38,383 bases of DNA from Burkholderiales bacterium (GCA_035560005.1 DATMAN010000019.1:1-38383); one strand, 5' to 3'; positions 1 to 7,494 are shown, counted from the first letter of the stretch. A program made the numbers and translations. The notes: generated by a model not told the origin, from the letters alone.

Positions 1-72
1 GAAGACTTCCTCGACAAGAAGGACGACGACAAGCCGGTGAGGAATTCAGCGCAGCGCGCGGGCCGGCAATAG
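1..72 (+). CDS. C-terminal end of an unidentified protein (partial)
   Basis: An open frame runs in from the left edge and stops at TAG (70-72), leaving only 23 residues. The tail is very hydrophilic, with an acidic/lysine cluster (DKKDDDK) followed by a basic end. This is too short to identify a family. It is called only because the frame is open from base 1 and no better frame covers the segment. Confidence 0.35.
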   Translation, partial: EDFLDKKDDDKPVRNSAQRAGRQ

Positions 73-518
73 GTCCGGGCGCACTCTCAGAAGGGAATCC
101 CGACTCGCGCAGCCGGCGCATTCACTGCATCGAGCACAGCCAGATCAGCACGCCCCCTTCTCCTCTAGGCGGTGCTTTCGCGCTGAACTACCACCCTGCG
201 GCTCAGCGCTATGAACATCTCGACCGTGCCCGAGTCGCTCAGCCGGTGCGGCTGCGAGGTGAGGGCGGCGCGATGCTTCGTTTCTTGGCCTGTCTGGGCG
301 CCGGATGCGCCTCGTCGTGGATCACTTGACAGGCGCGGCACTAGGATCTTGCTCTCGTGCGCCACGATCAGTCCGTCCGAGTCAGCGAGGTGGCAATGCG
401 CGCAACTCACCTTGCCCATGCCGCGGATGATGCCCTTGCGGCAGTGAACCCCCTTGCGCAGGCTCTTCGCCCGGACAGAAGGCGCAAATCTTGACCACTT
501 GCAACGTCGCCTTGCGCC
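73..518. other. Stretch with no confident gene; short minus-strand frame with a CxxCH motif
   Basis: No recognisable protein lies between the partial gene at the left edge and the transporter. A minus-strand frame of 84 codons (419-165) starts MGKVSCAHCH and so has one c-type haem-like CxxCH motif. There is no signal peptide and the rest is unlike a cytochrome. The overlapping frame on the plus strand is no better. It could be a decayed gene end or chance coding in GC-rich DNA. I do not call it a gene. Confidence 0.3.
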
Positions 519-1805
519 TCAATCCGACAGACTGGGATGCCACAGCGCGCCGATCACCGAACCCGTCATCAGGGTGGCCAGCGTGCCCGAGACGATGGAC
601 CGGAAACCGAGCGCGACCACCTCGCCGCGCCGTTCCGGCACCAGGGTGGACAGTCCGCCGATCATGATGCCAAGGCTGCCCAGGTTGGCGAATCCGCACA
701 GCGCATAAGTGAGGATGAGCCGGCTCCTCGGTTCGAGGGCCTCCGGCGGCAGTTGCGCCAGCTCGAGATAGGCGACCAACTCGTTGAGGATGACCTTCGT
801 GCCCAGCAACTGTCCCGCTGTCACGCACTCCGACCACGGCAGGCCCGAAAGCCACGCAAGCGGGGCCATGAGATAGCCGAACAGCCGCTGCAAGGTGAGC
901 GATGAGCCGCCCCACGGGGGCAGCAGCGCGAGGACCTGGTTCGCCAGGCTGACCAGGGCGACGAACACGATGAGCATGGCCACGATGCTGATCAGCAGTT
1001 GTGCGCCTTGGGCGGTTCCACGGGTGATCGCGTCGACGGCGCTTTGCGCCGGCTCCGGCTCGACCAGCTTCCCCGCAACCCCGGGGGCCTCGGGTGGGAT
1101 CATCACTGTGGCGATCATGACCGCGGCGGGCACGCTGATGACCGAGGCGATCAGGATCTGTCCGAGGGCGTCCGGAATTACCGCCTTGAGCATGCTCGCG
1201 TAGAGCACGAGCACCGTGCCGGCGATGGTGGCCATGCCCGCGGTCATCAGGGCAAAGAATTCGGAACGGCTCATGTGCCTGAGATAGGGCCTCACCAGCA
1301 GCGGCGCTTCCACCATCCCGACGAAGACATTGACCGCGGCCCCCAGACCCAGCGCCCCGCCGATGCCCAGGCTGCGCTCCAGCAGCCAGGCGAATCCCCT
1401 GACCACGAGCGGCAGGATCTTCCAGTAGAAGAGCAGCGCGGAGAGCGCGCTCATGACAAGCACGATCGGCAGCGCGCGCAAGGCGAGCACGAAGGCAGCG
1501 CCGGGATAGGGCTCCGCAAAAGGCAGCGCGGCGCCGCCGAGGTAGCCGAACACGAACGAGGTGCCGGCCCGGGTCGCGCGCTCCAGCGCCAGGAGCCCGT
1601 CGTTGAGCGCGACAAAGGCATCTTTCAGCCCGGGAAGGTAGAGCAGCGCCGCAGCGAGCATGAACTGCAAAGCGACTCCGGCCACGACGATGCGCAGCGG
1701 AAATCGGCTCCGGTGCTCCGACAGCAGCCAGGCGATACCGACGAAGACGGCTAGACCGAACAGACTTTGAACGACGCCCAACCCTGTCATCGCGGGCCGG
1801 TCCAC
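519..1805 (-). CDS. Concentrative nucleoside transporter (CNT/NupC family)
   Basis: Inner-membrane symporter that would import nucleosides with H+ or Na+. The 428-residue length and the many hydrophobic segments fit the family. Diagnostic CNT stretches are visible: VFVGMVEAPLL at residues 160-170, LGTKVILNELVAY at 334-346 and ALCGFANLGSLGI near 368-380. In the characterised Vibrio CNT the residues before the conserved glutamate of the first motif are Gln-Thr; here they are Met-Val (164-165), so substrate preference may differ. Met1 at 1805 is used; Met6 at 1790 is an alternative start. The gene is alone on its strand, with a divergently transcribed oxygenase-like gene about 130 bp upstream. 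Substrate identity is inferred from the family only. Confidence 0.88.
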   Translation of the reverse strand: MDRPAMTGLGVVQSLFGLAVFVGIAWLLSEHRSRFPLRIVVAGVALQFMLAAALLYLPGLKDAFVALNDGLLALERATRAGTSFVFGYLGGAALPFAEPYPGAAFVLALRALPIVLVMSALSALLFYWKILPLVVRGFAWLLERSLGIGGALGLGAAVNVFVGMVEAPLLVRPYLRHMSRSEFFALMTAGMATIAGTVLVLYASMLKAVIPDALGQILIASVISVPAAVMIATVMIPPEAPGVAGKLVEPEPAQSAVDAITRGTAQGAQLLISIVAMLIVFVALVSLANQVLALLPPWGGSSLTLQRLFGYLMAPLAWLSGLPWSECVTAGQLLGTKVILNELVAYLELAQLPPEALEPRSRLILTYALCGFANLGSLGIMIGGLSTLVPERRGEVVALGFRSIVSGTLATLMTGSVIGALWHPSLSD

Positions 1806-1937
1806 GCAGCAGTGGCGACCGCAGCATCATAAGGCGGCCGGGCGGTGAACGGATGAGGGCAGCGCCCCGTCGCCTTCGCCGGTCCTTCGGCCGCACGCGG
1901 CCCGCGCGCCTTGACGGTGTCATCGAAGGGGCGCGTA

Positions 1938-2612
1938 ATGCGCGGCATGTCGCAGAGGGTCGTGGAAATCGGCATCCGAAAGCTGCGCGTCTGGCCGCAG
2001 CGGCAGGGGCTCACCCCGCTCGACGAGCCATCGATCAAGCTCACCCGCTTTCATGACACCGCACACTACCACCCGGCGCTCAAGCGCCGGGTCCTGGAGC
2101 TGCGGGAGGATTCCCACTTCCGGGACTACATCTTTCACGGCGGCTGCGGAACGAAGGTGCGCTGGATCGATCGCTGGGCGCGTCTGGAGACGGATTTGAT
2201 CCACGCTCGCGCGCTTGCGTTGTTCAAAGAGGTGTACGGCCAGCCGCCGGTGGTGGACGACAGCTGGGCGAGCGTCTATGAGAAGGGCGACTACTGCATG
2301 CCCCACAGCCACTGCCGTTCGGTCGCCAGCGTGCTGTACGTGCTCGACCCGGGCGACCAGGACCCGACCGATCGCACCAGCGGAAGGTTCTGCTTCGCCG
2401 ACCCGCGCATCGCGGCGTGCTGCCAGAACGAGCCCGGTCGCATGACCGAACTGCTCACACCGACGCTGGAGGAGGGCTCGATGATGATCTTTCCCAGCGA
2501 ATGGGTCCACCTGGTGACGCCTTACGCGGGAACCCGCCCGCGCATCACGCTTTCGTGGAACATCCACGTCCGCGCACTGCCCGGCGCGCCTGGCGATTAC
2601 TTCCGCCGCTAA
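1938..2612 (+). CDS. Putative 2OG-Fe(II) oxygenase-like protein
   Basis: A 224-residue cytoplasmic protein resembling the uncharacterised 2OG-Fe(II) oxygenase group of Pfam type 2OG-FeII_Oxy_5. The first metal-binding part is probably MPHSH (His123/His125), followed by a hydrophobic strand (VLYVL), then FPSEWVH with His191 and the RITLSWN strand with Arg202, which would contact the 2-oxoglutarate carboxylate. The start at ATG 1938 is chosen because AAGGGG lies six bases upstream. A TTG at 1911 in the same frame lacks such a site, and ATG 1947 is also possible. Substrate is unknown. The double-His-plus-Arg layout is seen; the enzyme activity is inferred. Confidence 0.68.
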   Translation: MRGMSQRVVEIGIRKLRVWPQRQGLTPLDEPSIKLTRFHDTAHYHPALKRRVLELREDSHFRDYIFHGGCGTKVRWIDRWARLETDLIHARALALFKEVYGQPPVVDDSWASVYEKGDYCMPHSHCRSVASVLYVLDPGDQDPTDRTSGRFCFADPRIAACCQNEPGRMTELLTPTLEEGSMMIFPSEWVHLVTPYAGTRPRITLSWNIHVRALPGAPGDYFRR

Positions 2613-2629
2613 GGGGCGCTCGCACCCAG

Positions 2630-3265
2630 CTACGACGGGTACTTCCGGCCGAGTTCCTCGACCTGAACCGGCGTGAGGATCTTAAGCTTGTTTCCACGCA
2701 GCATCAGGTAGAGCTTGGCGGTCTCTTCGAGCTCTTCGGTGGCGTAGACCGCGGTTTCGAGATCCCTGCCCGCAACCACCGGGCCGTGATTGGCGAGCAG
2801 CACCGCGTGGTGCTTGCCCGCCACCTCGCGCACGGCATCGGCCAGCGCAAGGTCGCCGGGCGCATAGTAGGGCAGCAGCGCGAGCCTGCCGACCTTCATG
2901 ACGTAATAGGCGGTAATCGGCGGGATCGGCTCCCCGGGGTCCACGTCTGCCAGCACCGAAACGGCGACCGAATGGGTCGAGTGCAGATGCACGACGGCGC
3001 CGGCGGCAGGGCGCTCGGCATACATCGACAGATGCAGGAAAGCCTCCTTCGTCGGCTTGTCGCCCGAGATCAGCGCACCCTCGGCACTGACCTTGGAAAG
3101 CCTCGCCGGATCGAGCCGCCCGAGGCACGTGTTCGTCGGCGTCATGAGCCAGGTTCCGTCCTCGCTGCGGGCGCTGATGTTTCCCGAGCTGCCCGCTGTC
3201 AGCCCGCGGTCGAACATCGACTTGCCGAACCAGCAGATTTCCTCTCTCAGTTTGGTTTCGTTCAT
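2630..3265 (-). CDS. otnC: 3-oxo-tetronate 4-phosphate decarboxylase (class II aldolase family)
   Basis: Class II aldolase/adducin-type enzyme of 211 residues, the usual size for OtnC (YgbL). It would decarboxylate 3-oxo-tetronate 4-phosphate to a triose phosphate in four-carbon acid-sugar catabolism. Visible signatures are GSSGNIS (25-31) for phosphate binding, the acid/base Glu74 in KPTKEA, and zinc-ligand histidines His93 and His95 in VHLHSTHS and His160 in NHGP. It follows otnK on the same strand, separated by about 160 bp that hold an inverted repeat pair. Partner genes for the first oxidation and isomerisation (ltnD/denD, otnI) are not in this window. Other sugar-phosphate aldolases are possible, but the otnK neighbour makes OtnC the best call. 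Confidence 0.85.
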   Translation of the reverse strand: MNETKLREEICWFGKSMFDRGLTAGSSGNISARSEDGTWLMTPTNTCLGRLDPARLSKVSAEGALISGDKPTKEAFLHLSMYAERPAAGAVVHLHSTHSVAVSVLADVDPGEPIPPITAYYVMKVGRLALLPYYAPGDLALADAVREVAGKHHAVLLANHGPVVAGRDLETAVYATEELEETAKLYLMLRGNKLKILTPVQVEELGRKYPS

Positions 3266-3278
3266 ATCAAGTCAAAGT

Positions 3279-3473
3279 AAAGCTTTCACCGCGGAGGACG
3301 CAGAGGACGCTGAGGAACACCAAGATGAGAAATAAGAGCTTGTGTTGAAGGTATGAACCATGGTCACGGCTGCCAGCCTTCAATTTTCTTGTCGATGCAT
3401 CTTCACGGTCCAACCCCGTACTTCACGTTTCCTTTTCCTGCCTTTCCTCTGCGTCCTCCGCGGTGAGCGCTTT
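3279..3473. repeat. Inverted pair of short-period repeats (pair A)
   Basis: The left arm 3279-3307 and the reverse complement of 3445-3473 agree at 27 of 29 positions. The left arm continues as imperfect 9-nt units (GCGGAGGAC, GCAGAGGAC, GCTGAGGAA). The right arm lies inside the 3' end of otnK. About 140 bp of unrelated sequence sits between the arms. Similar units recur near 6.3, 13.4 and 31.2 kb. Confidence 0.85.
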
Positions 3474-4739
3474 GCTTCGTAGCCGATCGAAGGCCTTGGT
3501 GAAGAAATCAGGGGCGCCGAAGTTGCCCGACTTCAGCGCAAGCGCGAGCGTGGGCTGGCCGATGGAGAAAGTCCAGGGCACGCCGGGATCGATTTCTTCT
3601 CCGATGAAGAGGCCCTGGACGCCCAACGCGCCGACCACGGCGCCGGAAGTCTCTCCGCCCGCGACCACCAGTCGCCGCACGCCGAGCGTCACGAGGTCCT
3701 TCGCGATCCGGCCGAGGGTTTCTTCCACCACCGCGCCGGCGTGTTCTCGCCCCAGCTTCTCCTGCGCCGCGCCGACCTGCTCCGGCGTCGCGGTCGAGTA
3801 AATCAGCACGGGCTTCTCGCCCAACCGCGGCTTCGCCCATTCGATCGCCTCACTGGCGACATCGCGCCCCTGCGCAATCGAAGTCGGGTCGATCCGGAAG
3901 GCTTCATGCGTCTTCTTCATCGCTTCCACCTGTCCCTGCGTGGCAACCGAGCAGCTGCCCGAAAGCACCGCTGCCGCGCCCGAAACCCTGGGCAGGGCGT
4001 AGGACTGGCCGGCCTTGAGCAGGCCCCGCCGGATGAAGTTGGCCGGCAGCCCCATCGCCATGCCGGAACCGCCGGTGACGAGCTTCATGTCGGCGCAGGC
4101 CTCACCCAGGGTCAGCAAGTGCTCGTCGGTGATCGAATCCAGAATGGCATGGCGGATGCCTTGGCTTTTGAGCTGCTCGAACGCATTGCGCACCGCTTCA
4201 ACGCCTTTAACGACGGTCGCATAAGGCACCAGGTCGACCTTGTGCTTGCACTGGCGTTGCAGCACGCGCCGCAGCGAGGGATCGGTCATGGGCGTCAAAG
4301 GATGATGGCGCATGCCCGATTCCGACAGCAGCACTTCGCCGACGAACAGATACCCCTGATACACGGTGCGCTTGTTGGTCGGAAAGGCGGGGTTGAACAC
4401 GGTAAAGCGTTCGCCGAGCGCATCGAGCATCGCCTCGGCGACCGGACCGATGTTGCCCTGGTCGGTTGAGTCGAAGGTCGAGCAGTACTTGAAATAGAAC
4501 TGGCGCGCGCCCCTCGCCCTCAGCCAGTCGAGCGCCGCCAGCGACATCTCGATCGCTTCGCGGGCCGGATTGCTGCGGGATTTCAGCGCGACGATGATCG
4601 CGTCGCAGTCGGGCACATCGAGCTCGCGACGCGGGACGCCGAGCAGCTGAATTGCGCGCATGCCCGCCTTGACGAGCGTGTTGGCGAGGTCGGTGGCGCC
4701 GGTAAAGTCGTCGGCCACGCAGCCGAGCAGCAAAGCCAT
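3423..4739 (-). CDS. otnK: 3-oxo-tetronate kinase (four-carbon acid sugar kinase)
   Basis: ATP-dependent kinase of the YgbK/DUF1537 family that phosphorylates 3-oxo-tetronates before OtnC acts. The N-terminal GCVADDFTGATDLA motif and the C-terminal glycine-rich VVAGGETSGAVVG nucleotide-binding region are clear. I start at ATG 4739, which follows GGGGAA by eight bases and gives 438 residues; an in-frame upstream ATG at 4757 adds six residues. The last residues (SKALTAEDAEERQEK) are encoded by one arm of repeat pair A. They come after the point where the globular family domain appears to end, so the tail looks acquired. otnC follows on the same strand. The pathway assignment is by family and neighbour. 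Confidence 0.88.
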   Translation of the reverse strand: MALLLGCVADDFTGATDLANTLVKAGMRAIQLLGVPRRELDVPDCDAIIVALKSRSNPAREAIEMSLAALDWLRARGARQFYFKYCSTFDSTDQGNIGPVAEAMLDALGERFTVFNPAFPTNKRTVYQGYLFVGEVLLSESGMRHHPLTPMTDPSLRRVLQRQCKHKVDLVPYATVVKGVEAVRNAFEQLKSQGIRHAILDSITDEHLLTLGEACADMKLVTGGSGMAMGLPANFIRRGLLKAGQSYALPRVSGAAAVLSGSCSVATQGQVEAMKKTHEAFRIDPTSIAQGRDVASEAIEWAKPRLGEKPVLIYSTATPEQVGAAQEKLGREHAGAVVEETLGRIAKDLVTLGVRRLVVAGGETSGAVVGALGVQGLFIGEEIDPGVPWTFSIGQPTLALALKSGNFGAPDFFTKAFDRLRSKALTAEDAEERQEKET

Positions 4740-4761
4740 GGGATCGATTCCCCGCAAAGGT

Positions 4762-4779
4762 GCGCGCCCGCGGGCGCGC
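4762..4779. repeat. Perfect 18-bp GC palindrome
   Basis: GCGCGCCCGCGGGCGCGC is its own reverse complement. It lies between the divergent otnK and DUF2322-type genes, 20-30 bp from each promoter region. It could be an operator or a hairpin, or simply a GC-rich coincidence. Confidence 0.5.
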
Positions 4780-4839
4780 CGCCGTCGCGGGGCGTTAGGT
4801 TATAGTTTGTGCGTCAAAGTCTACACCGAGACCCGCGCC

Positions 4840-5160
4840 GTGGCCTTCGCCGACAACCTGAAGAAGATTCCGCCGGTCACGCACGTCGAGAAGCTGGAGC
4901 TGTTACGGCCGGACGGCAGTGTCGAGGCCACGATCGAGAACAAGCAGGGGCAGGCCGGTTCGCTGGCGGTGTATTCTTACCTGGCGGCCAAATATGGCAT
5001 GGTGCACGCCGATGCCGCGGCCGAAGGGCTGGAGCTCTACGGCGAACATGCAGCGGATGCCAGAGCCAATCCCGGCAAGCATCCGAACATCGACCGGCTG
5101 CTCAGAATCTCGGAACGCAACCTGCGCTTTACCGCCCGCGTGACCTTCAAGAAGAAGTAG
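4840..5160 (+). CDS. DUF2322-type conserved hypothetical protein
   Basis: A small soluble protein of 106 residues that resembles the proteobacterial DUF2322 group. Recognisable parts are FADNLKKIPPV at the start, IENKQGQAGSLAVY in the middle and GKHPNIDRL near the end. No catalytic motif is visible and the function is unknown. The GTG at 4840 gives the usual length and places the start about 34 bases after a TATAGT -10-like hexamer (4801-4806). An in-frame TTG at 4807 would add 11 residues but would overlap that hexamer. The frame is open further upstream, but there it runs through otnK. It is divergent from otnK. The DUF identification is from memory and moderately sure. Confidence 0.65.
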   Translation: MAFADNLKKIPPVTHVEKLELLRPDGSVEATIENKQGQAGSLAVYSYLAAKYGMVHADAAAEGLELYGEHAADARANPGKHPNIDRLLRISERNLRFTARVTFKKK

Positions 5161-5179
5161 CCGGGCGACGTCGCTCCGG

Positions 5180-5452
5180 CTAGCGCGGCCGGCAGAGCTG
5201 CTCGTCCAGATAAGCGACGATCCTGGTGCGCTCCGCACGGTCGGGCGCGTGATGCCGCGCCAGCACGCGCAGCAGATGTTCTCGGCACTCCCGGCCCGCG
5301 CGTCCGGCAAGCCGCTGGCCCACTTCGCTCAGCGTGTGGCAAGCCAGGCAGCGCTCGTTGAACGCCGCCGGATCGTTGCGGCGATCGGCGCAGCCGGCTG
5401 CCGACATCGCGAGTCCCAGAGCGATCGGGGCGAGTCGGGATGATCGGAACAT
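5180..5452 (-). CDS. Small monohaem cytochrome c-like lipoprotein
   Basis: A 90-residue exported protein. A hydrophobic N-terminus ends in MSAAGC, a lipobox with Cys21 as the likely lipidation site, so it would be membrane-anchored facing the periplasm. One haem motif, CLACH (Cys35, Cys38, His39), is present. No methionine follows the haem motif, so the usual Met distal ligand of class I cytochromes is missing; a histidine in LARHHAPDR could serve instead. ATG 5452 is chosen because AGGAG stands four bases upstream, whereas the longer frame to 5497 lacks a signal. An electron-transfer role is likely but the partners are unknown. Confidence 0.68.
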   Translation of the reverse strand: MFRSSRLAPIALGLAMSAAGCADRRNDPAAFNERCLACHTLSEVGQRLAGRAGRECREHLLRVLARHHAPDRAERTRIVAYLDEQLCRPR

Positions 5453-5685
5453 GCTACTCCTGAAGACCGCGCCTGGCGTGGGTGGCATGCAGCACACAAG
5501 GAGCGCAAAAGGGCGGTCGACTGCCCCAATGGTGGCAGCGTTTGCCCGGGCTCGGGTTGACGTGGATCAGATCACGCGCGCCGCGCCCAGCCTACGTGTT
5601 GGGGCAGGCGTGTAGCTCCCGCGGTCGGGCGTGCGTGACACAGTCGAGTCCGGCCGGGCTTCGCCGTCCCGCTGACGGGCGCGGC

Positions 5686-5691
5686 TACAAT
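5686..5691 (+). promoter_or_regulatory. -10 hexamer TACAAT for a possible leaderless start
   Basis: TACAAT ends six bases before ATG 5698, so transcription would begin at or very near the start codon. No Shine-Dalgarno sequence is present. No convincing -35 hexamer is seen at the normal distance. Confidence 0.45.
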
Positions 5692-5697
5692 CCGCCC

Positions 5698-6297
5698 ATG
5701 GACGAGTCGGTTATCCGCGCGATGGCGAAATGGCCGAACGTGCCGGCCGTCTACGGCTGGCTCGAGCTCGACCGGCGAGGCAACTGGCTGATCAAGGGCG
5801 AGCGCATCGGCAATCCGGCCGTAATCGACTTCATTGGCCGCAACTACGCGTGCGACGAGCGCGGCCGCTGGTTCTTCCAGAACGGTCCGCAAAGGGTGTT
5901 CGTCAGGCTGGCCTACCTGCCGTTCGTCTTGCGCACGGCGGGGGGAAATGCGTTCCGGCTCGTGGCGCACACGGGGCAGGCGCTGGAGCATGCGAGCGGC
6001 GCATGGCTGGACGAGAACGGCGTTCTGATCGTGCGCTGGGCTGCAGGGGTGGGTGCGGTAATCGACCGCGACCTCGGAGAAGTCAGCAAGCATTTCACCG
6101 ACTCCCTGGGCCGACCCGTTTCCGACGAGGAACTGGCGAAAGCGCTCGAGGCGGAATCGATCCGCCGGCGTGCCGGCTTCTGGTTCGACTACGGCGGGGA
6201 AAGGCTGCCCGTGGGACGCATGCGTTCCGATCAGGCGCCACAAAAGTTCGGCTTCTACGCCGATCCCCGGCCAGCCCCTGGCGAGCCCGAGTGCTAG
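5698..6297 (+). CDS. Conserved hypothetical protein, about 200 residues
   Basis: A soluble protein of 199 residues with no signal peptide or membrane segment. It resembles the uncharacterised DUF2946/DUF2944-like proteins of betaproteobacteria, though I am not certain which number applies. The start ATG 5698 begins MDESVIRAMAKWPNVP. The sequence is rich in Trp, Gly and Arg and has an RRAGFWFDYGGERLP segment near the end. No catalytic motif is recognised. The upstream TACAAT box and lack of a ribosome binding site suggest leaderless expression. The open frame extends upstream to 5482 but crosses the promoter of the cytochrome-like gene, so the shorter start is preferred. Confidence 0.7.
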   Translation: MDESVIRAMAKWPNVPAVYGWLELDRRGNWLIKGERIGNPAVIDFIGRNYACDERGRWFFQNGPQRVFVRLAYLPFVLRTAGGNAFRLVAHTGQALEHASGAWLDENGVLIVRWAAGVGAVIDRDLGEVSKHFTDSLGRPVSDEELAKALEAESIRRRAGFWFDYGGERLPVGRMRSDQAPQKFGFYADPRPAPGEPEC

Positions 6298-6321
6298 CGA
6301 CTCGGGCAAAGCCGCACAACA

Positions 6322-6378
6322 AGATCGCAACGCAAGGCTCGCAAGGCAGCGAAGGCCGCAAAGACAGACAGCGAAACC
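6322..6378. repeat. Short-period (9-nt) repeat element, single arm
   Basis: Downstream of the hypothetical gene lie imperfect 9-nt units such as CTCGCAAGG, CAGCGAAGG and CCGCAAAGA. They belong to the same style of repeat as the inverted pairs elsewhere in the window, but no clear inverted partner is seen here. Confidence 0.55.
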
Positions 6379-6529
6379 GCCCAAGCGCAGGGCTACGCCG
6401 GCTGAGCGGCTGCTTGCCGCCGGGCGGCGGGCTCCAATGCCGGGGATTGTCGGGCTCCGCCGGGCGTTGCCGCACCGAAAAGTTGCTGTTGCACTGTCTT
6501 CGCACCGGCGTCGATCGCGCGGGCCGGAG

Positions 6530-6742
6530 CTAGCGAATGCGCTTGCGGGGAAACTCTTCCTCGATCTTGTCCTGGTAATAGCTGACGATCGAGGGTGCGG
6601 AGGTGAAGCGCCGGTGCACCTCGGGCGACACCCCGGTGTACTGGTAGATCGAACCGTCGTTGAGCTCGACCTCGAGGACGCGATTGCGTTCGTCGTAGCC
6701 CACCGAGCGGATCTTGCTGGAGCTGACCTTCTTCCTGTTCAT
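6530..6742 (-). CDS. KTSC domain protein
   Basis: A 70-residue protein that is essentially one KTSC domain, a small beta-rich domain found alone or next to tRNA synthetase-type proteins. Visible features are SSSKIRSVGYD, LEVELNDGSIYQYTGVSPEV and SIVSYYQDKI. The molecular function is unknown. ATG 6742 is used, with an AAGG-containing stretch upstream. It is transcribed away from the candidate structured RNA, whose promoter region starts about 25 bases from this start codon. Confidence 0.8.
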   Translation of the reverse strand: MNRKKVSSSKIRSVGYDERNRVLEVELNDGSIYQYTGVSPEVHRRFTSAPSIVSYYQDKIEEEFPRKRIR

Positions 6743-6778
6743 GGGCCCGCCTTATTCCCTCGCCGCCTATGCTAATCA

Positions 6779-6948
6779 GTGCAAATTCTTTCACAGCCCG
6801 CACCGACCTTGGTAGTTTTGCGGCGATTCTCCCCCACGCTGCGCAAGTGGCGCTCGCGCTTGCGGGCGTCGCGCTGATCGCTGGACGGGGCTTTCGGGCA
6901 GTCAGGTGTGTAAAGCATTGGGCCGCCATTCTCCGGCGGCCTTTTTTT
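6779..6948 (+). ncRNA. Candidate structured small RNA (possibly 6S-like)
   Basis: A TATGCT -10-like hexamer at 6768-6773 precedes a segment that folds on paper into one long interrupted rod. CTTTCACA near 6787-6794 pairs with TGTGTAAAG near 6906-6914. GCGAT near 6824 pairs with ATCGC near 6877, leaving a large central bubble. CGCAAG (6842-6847) pairs with CTTGCG (6859-6864) at the tip. A strong intrinsic terminator closes it. This rod-bubble-hairpin layout and the size of about 170 nt recall 6S RNA, but no sequence identity is proven. A 73-codon plus frame inside it (6769-6990) runs through the terminator and looks spurious. RNA folding and an Rfam search were not possible here. Confidence 0.42.
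6921..6948 (+). terminator. Intrinsic terminator
   Basis: GGCCGCC (6921-6927) pairs with GGCGGCC (6935-6941) across a seven-base loop and is followed directly by seven T residues (6942-6948). No plus-strand protein gene ends here, which is the main argument for an RNA gene upstream. Confidence 0.85.
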
Positions 6949-7179
6949 GTGGCTTCCGGGCGGGCGCGTGCGAAAAGCCTGGAAGGCTAATCCCCGGGCT
7001 CCTGGCGCCGACTGATCGGAGCGTCAACGCTTCGCGGACGACTTCATTGACGAGGCAACAGCCCACCCGATCGTCCGGGCAACCGAACTTGGGCGAACCT
7101 TCAGGGGGACAATGCTCGCGGCTCAGGAAACTGGTATCCGTCGCGGATGCAGGCTGCCCGCGAGCATCTTCAGTGGCGC

Positions 7180-7494
7180 TTAGCTGGGCCGGTTACCCGC
7201 TACCGGAAACGGCCAAGCTGCCGGCGCAGAAACGGGCTTCGGCGCCGCTGGAGCCGCGGCGGTCGCGGCTGGCTTTGCCGCCTTCTTCTTGCCAGCCTTC
7301 TTCTTGGCCGGCTTTTTCTTCGCCGCTTTCTTCTTGCCAGCCTTCTTCTTGCTCTTCTTCGCCGCTTTCTTCTTCGCTGGCTTCTTCGCGGCCTTCTTCG
7401 CGGGCCTCTTCGCCTTGCTCATTTTCTTCGCGGGTTTCTTCGCCTTGCTCGTCTTCTTCCCGCTCTTCTTGGCTGCCTTTCTCTTCATTGCCAT
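7180..7494 (-). CDS. Histone H1-like lysine/alanine-rich DNA-binding protein
   Basis: A 104-residue protein made mostly of Lys, Ala and Pro, with many KKAAKK and PAKK-type units, followed by an Ala/Pro tail. Such eukaryotic H1-like C-terminal domains occur as stand-alone nucleoid proteins in betaproteobacteria and are thought to bind DNA without sequence specificity. ATG 7494 is preferred over the longer frame to 7656 because AGGAGG sits about nine bases upstream and the extension is unlike the family; ATG 7488 is an alternative. The repeat-rich coding sequence is prone to length change. It is a single gene with no obvious operon partner. Biological role inferred from composition only. Confidence 0.8.
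   Translation of the reverse strand: MAMKRKAAKKSGKKTSKAKKPAKKMSKAKRPAKKAAKKPAKKKAAKKSKKKAGKKKAAKKKPAKKKAGKKKAAKPAATAAAPAAPKPVSAPAAWPFPVAGNRPS

Noticed and set aside
382..1923. 513-codon minus frame overlapping the CNT transporter
   Set aside because: It is arginine- and glycine-rich without family features and is a frame shadow of the clear transporter gene.
3279..3473. CRISPR array suggested by repeated units
   Set aside because: Units are 9 nt, contiguous and imperfect, without spacers, and no cas genes are present.
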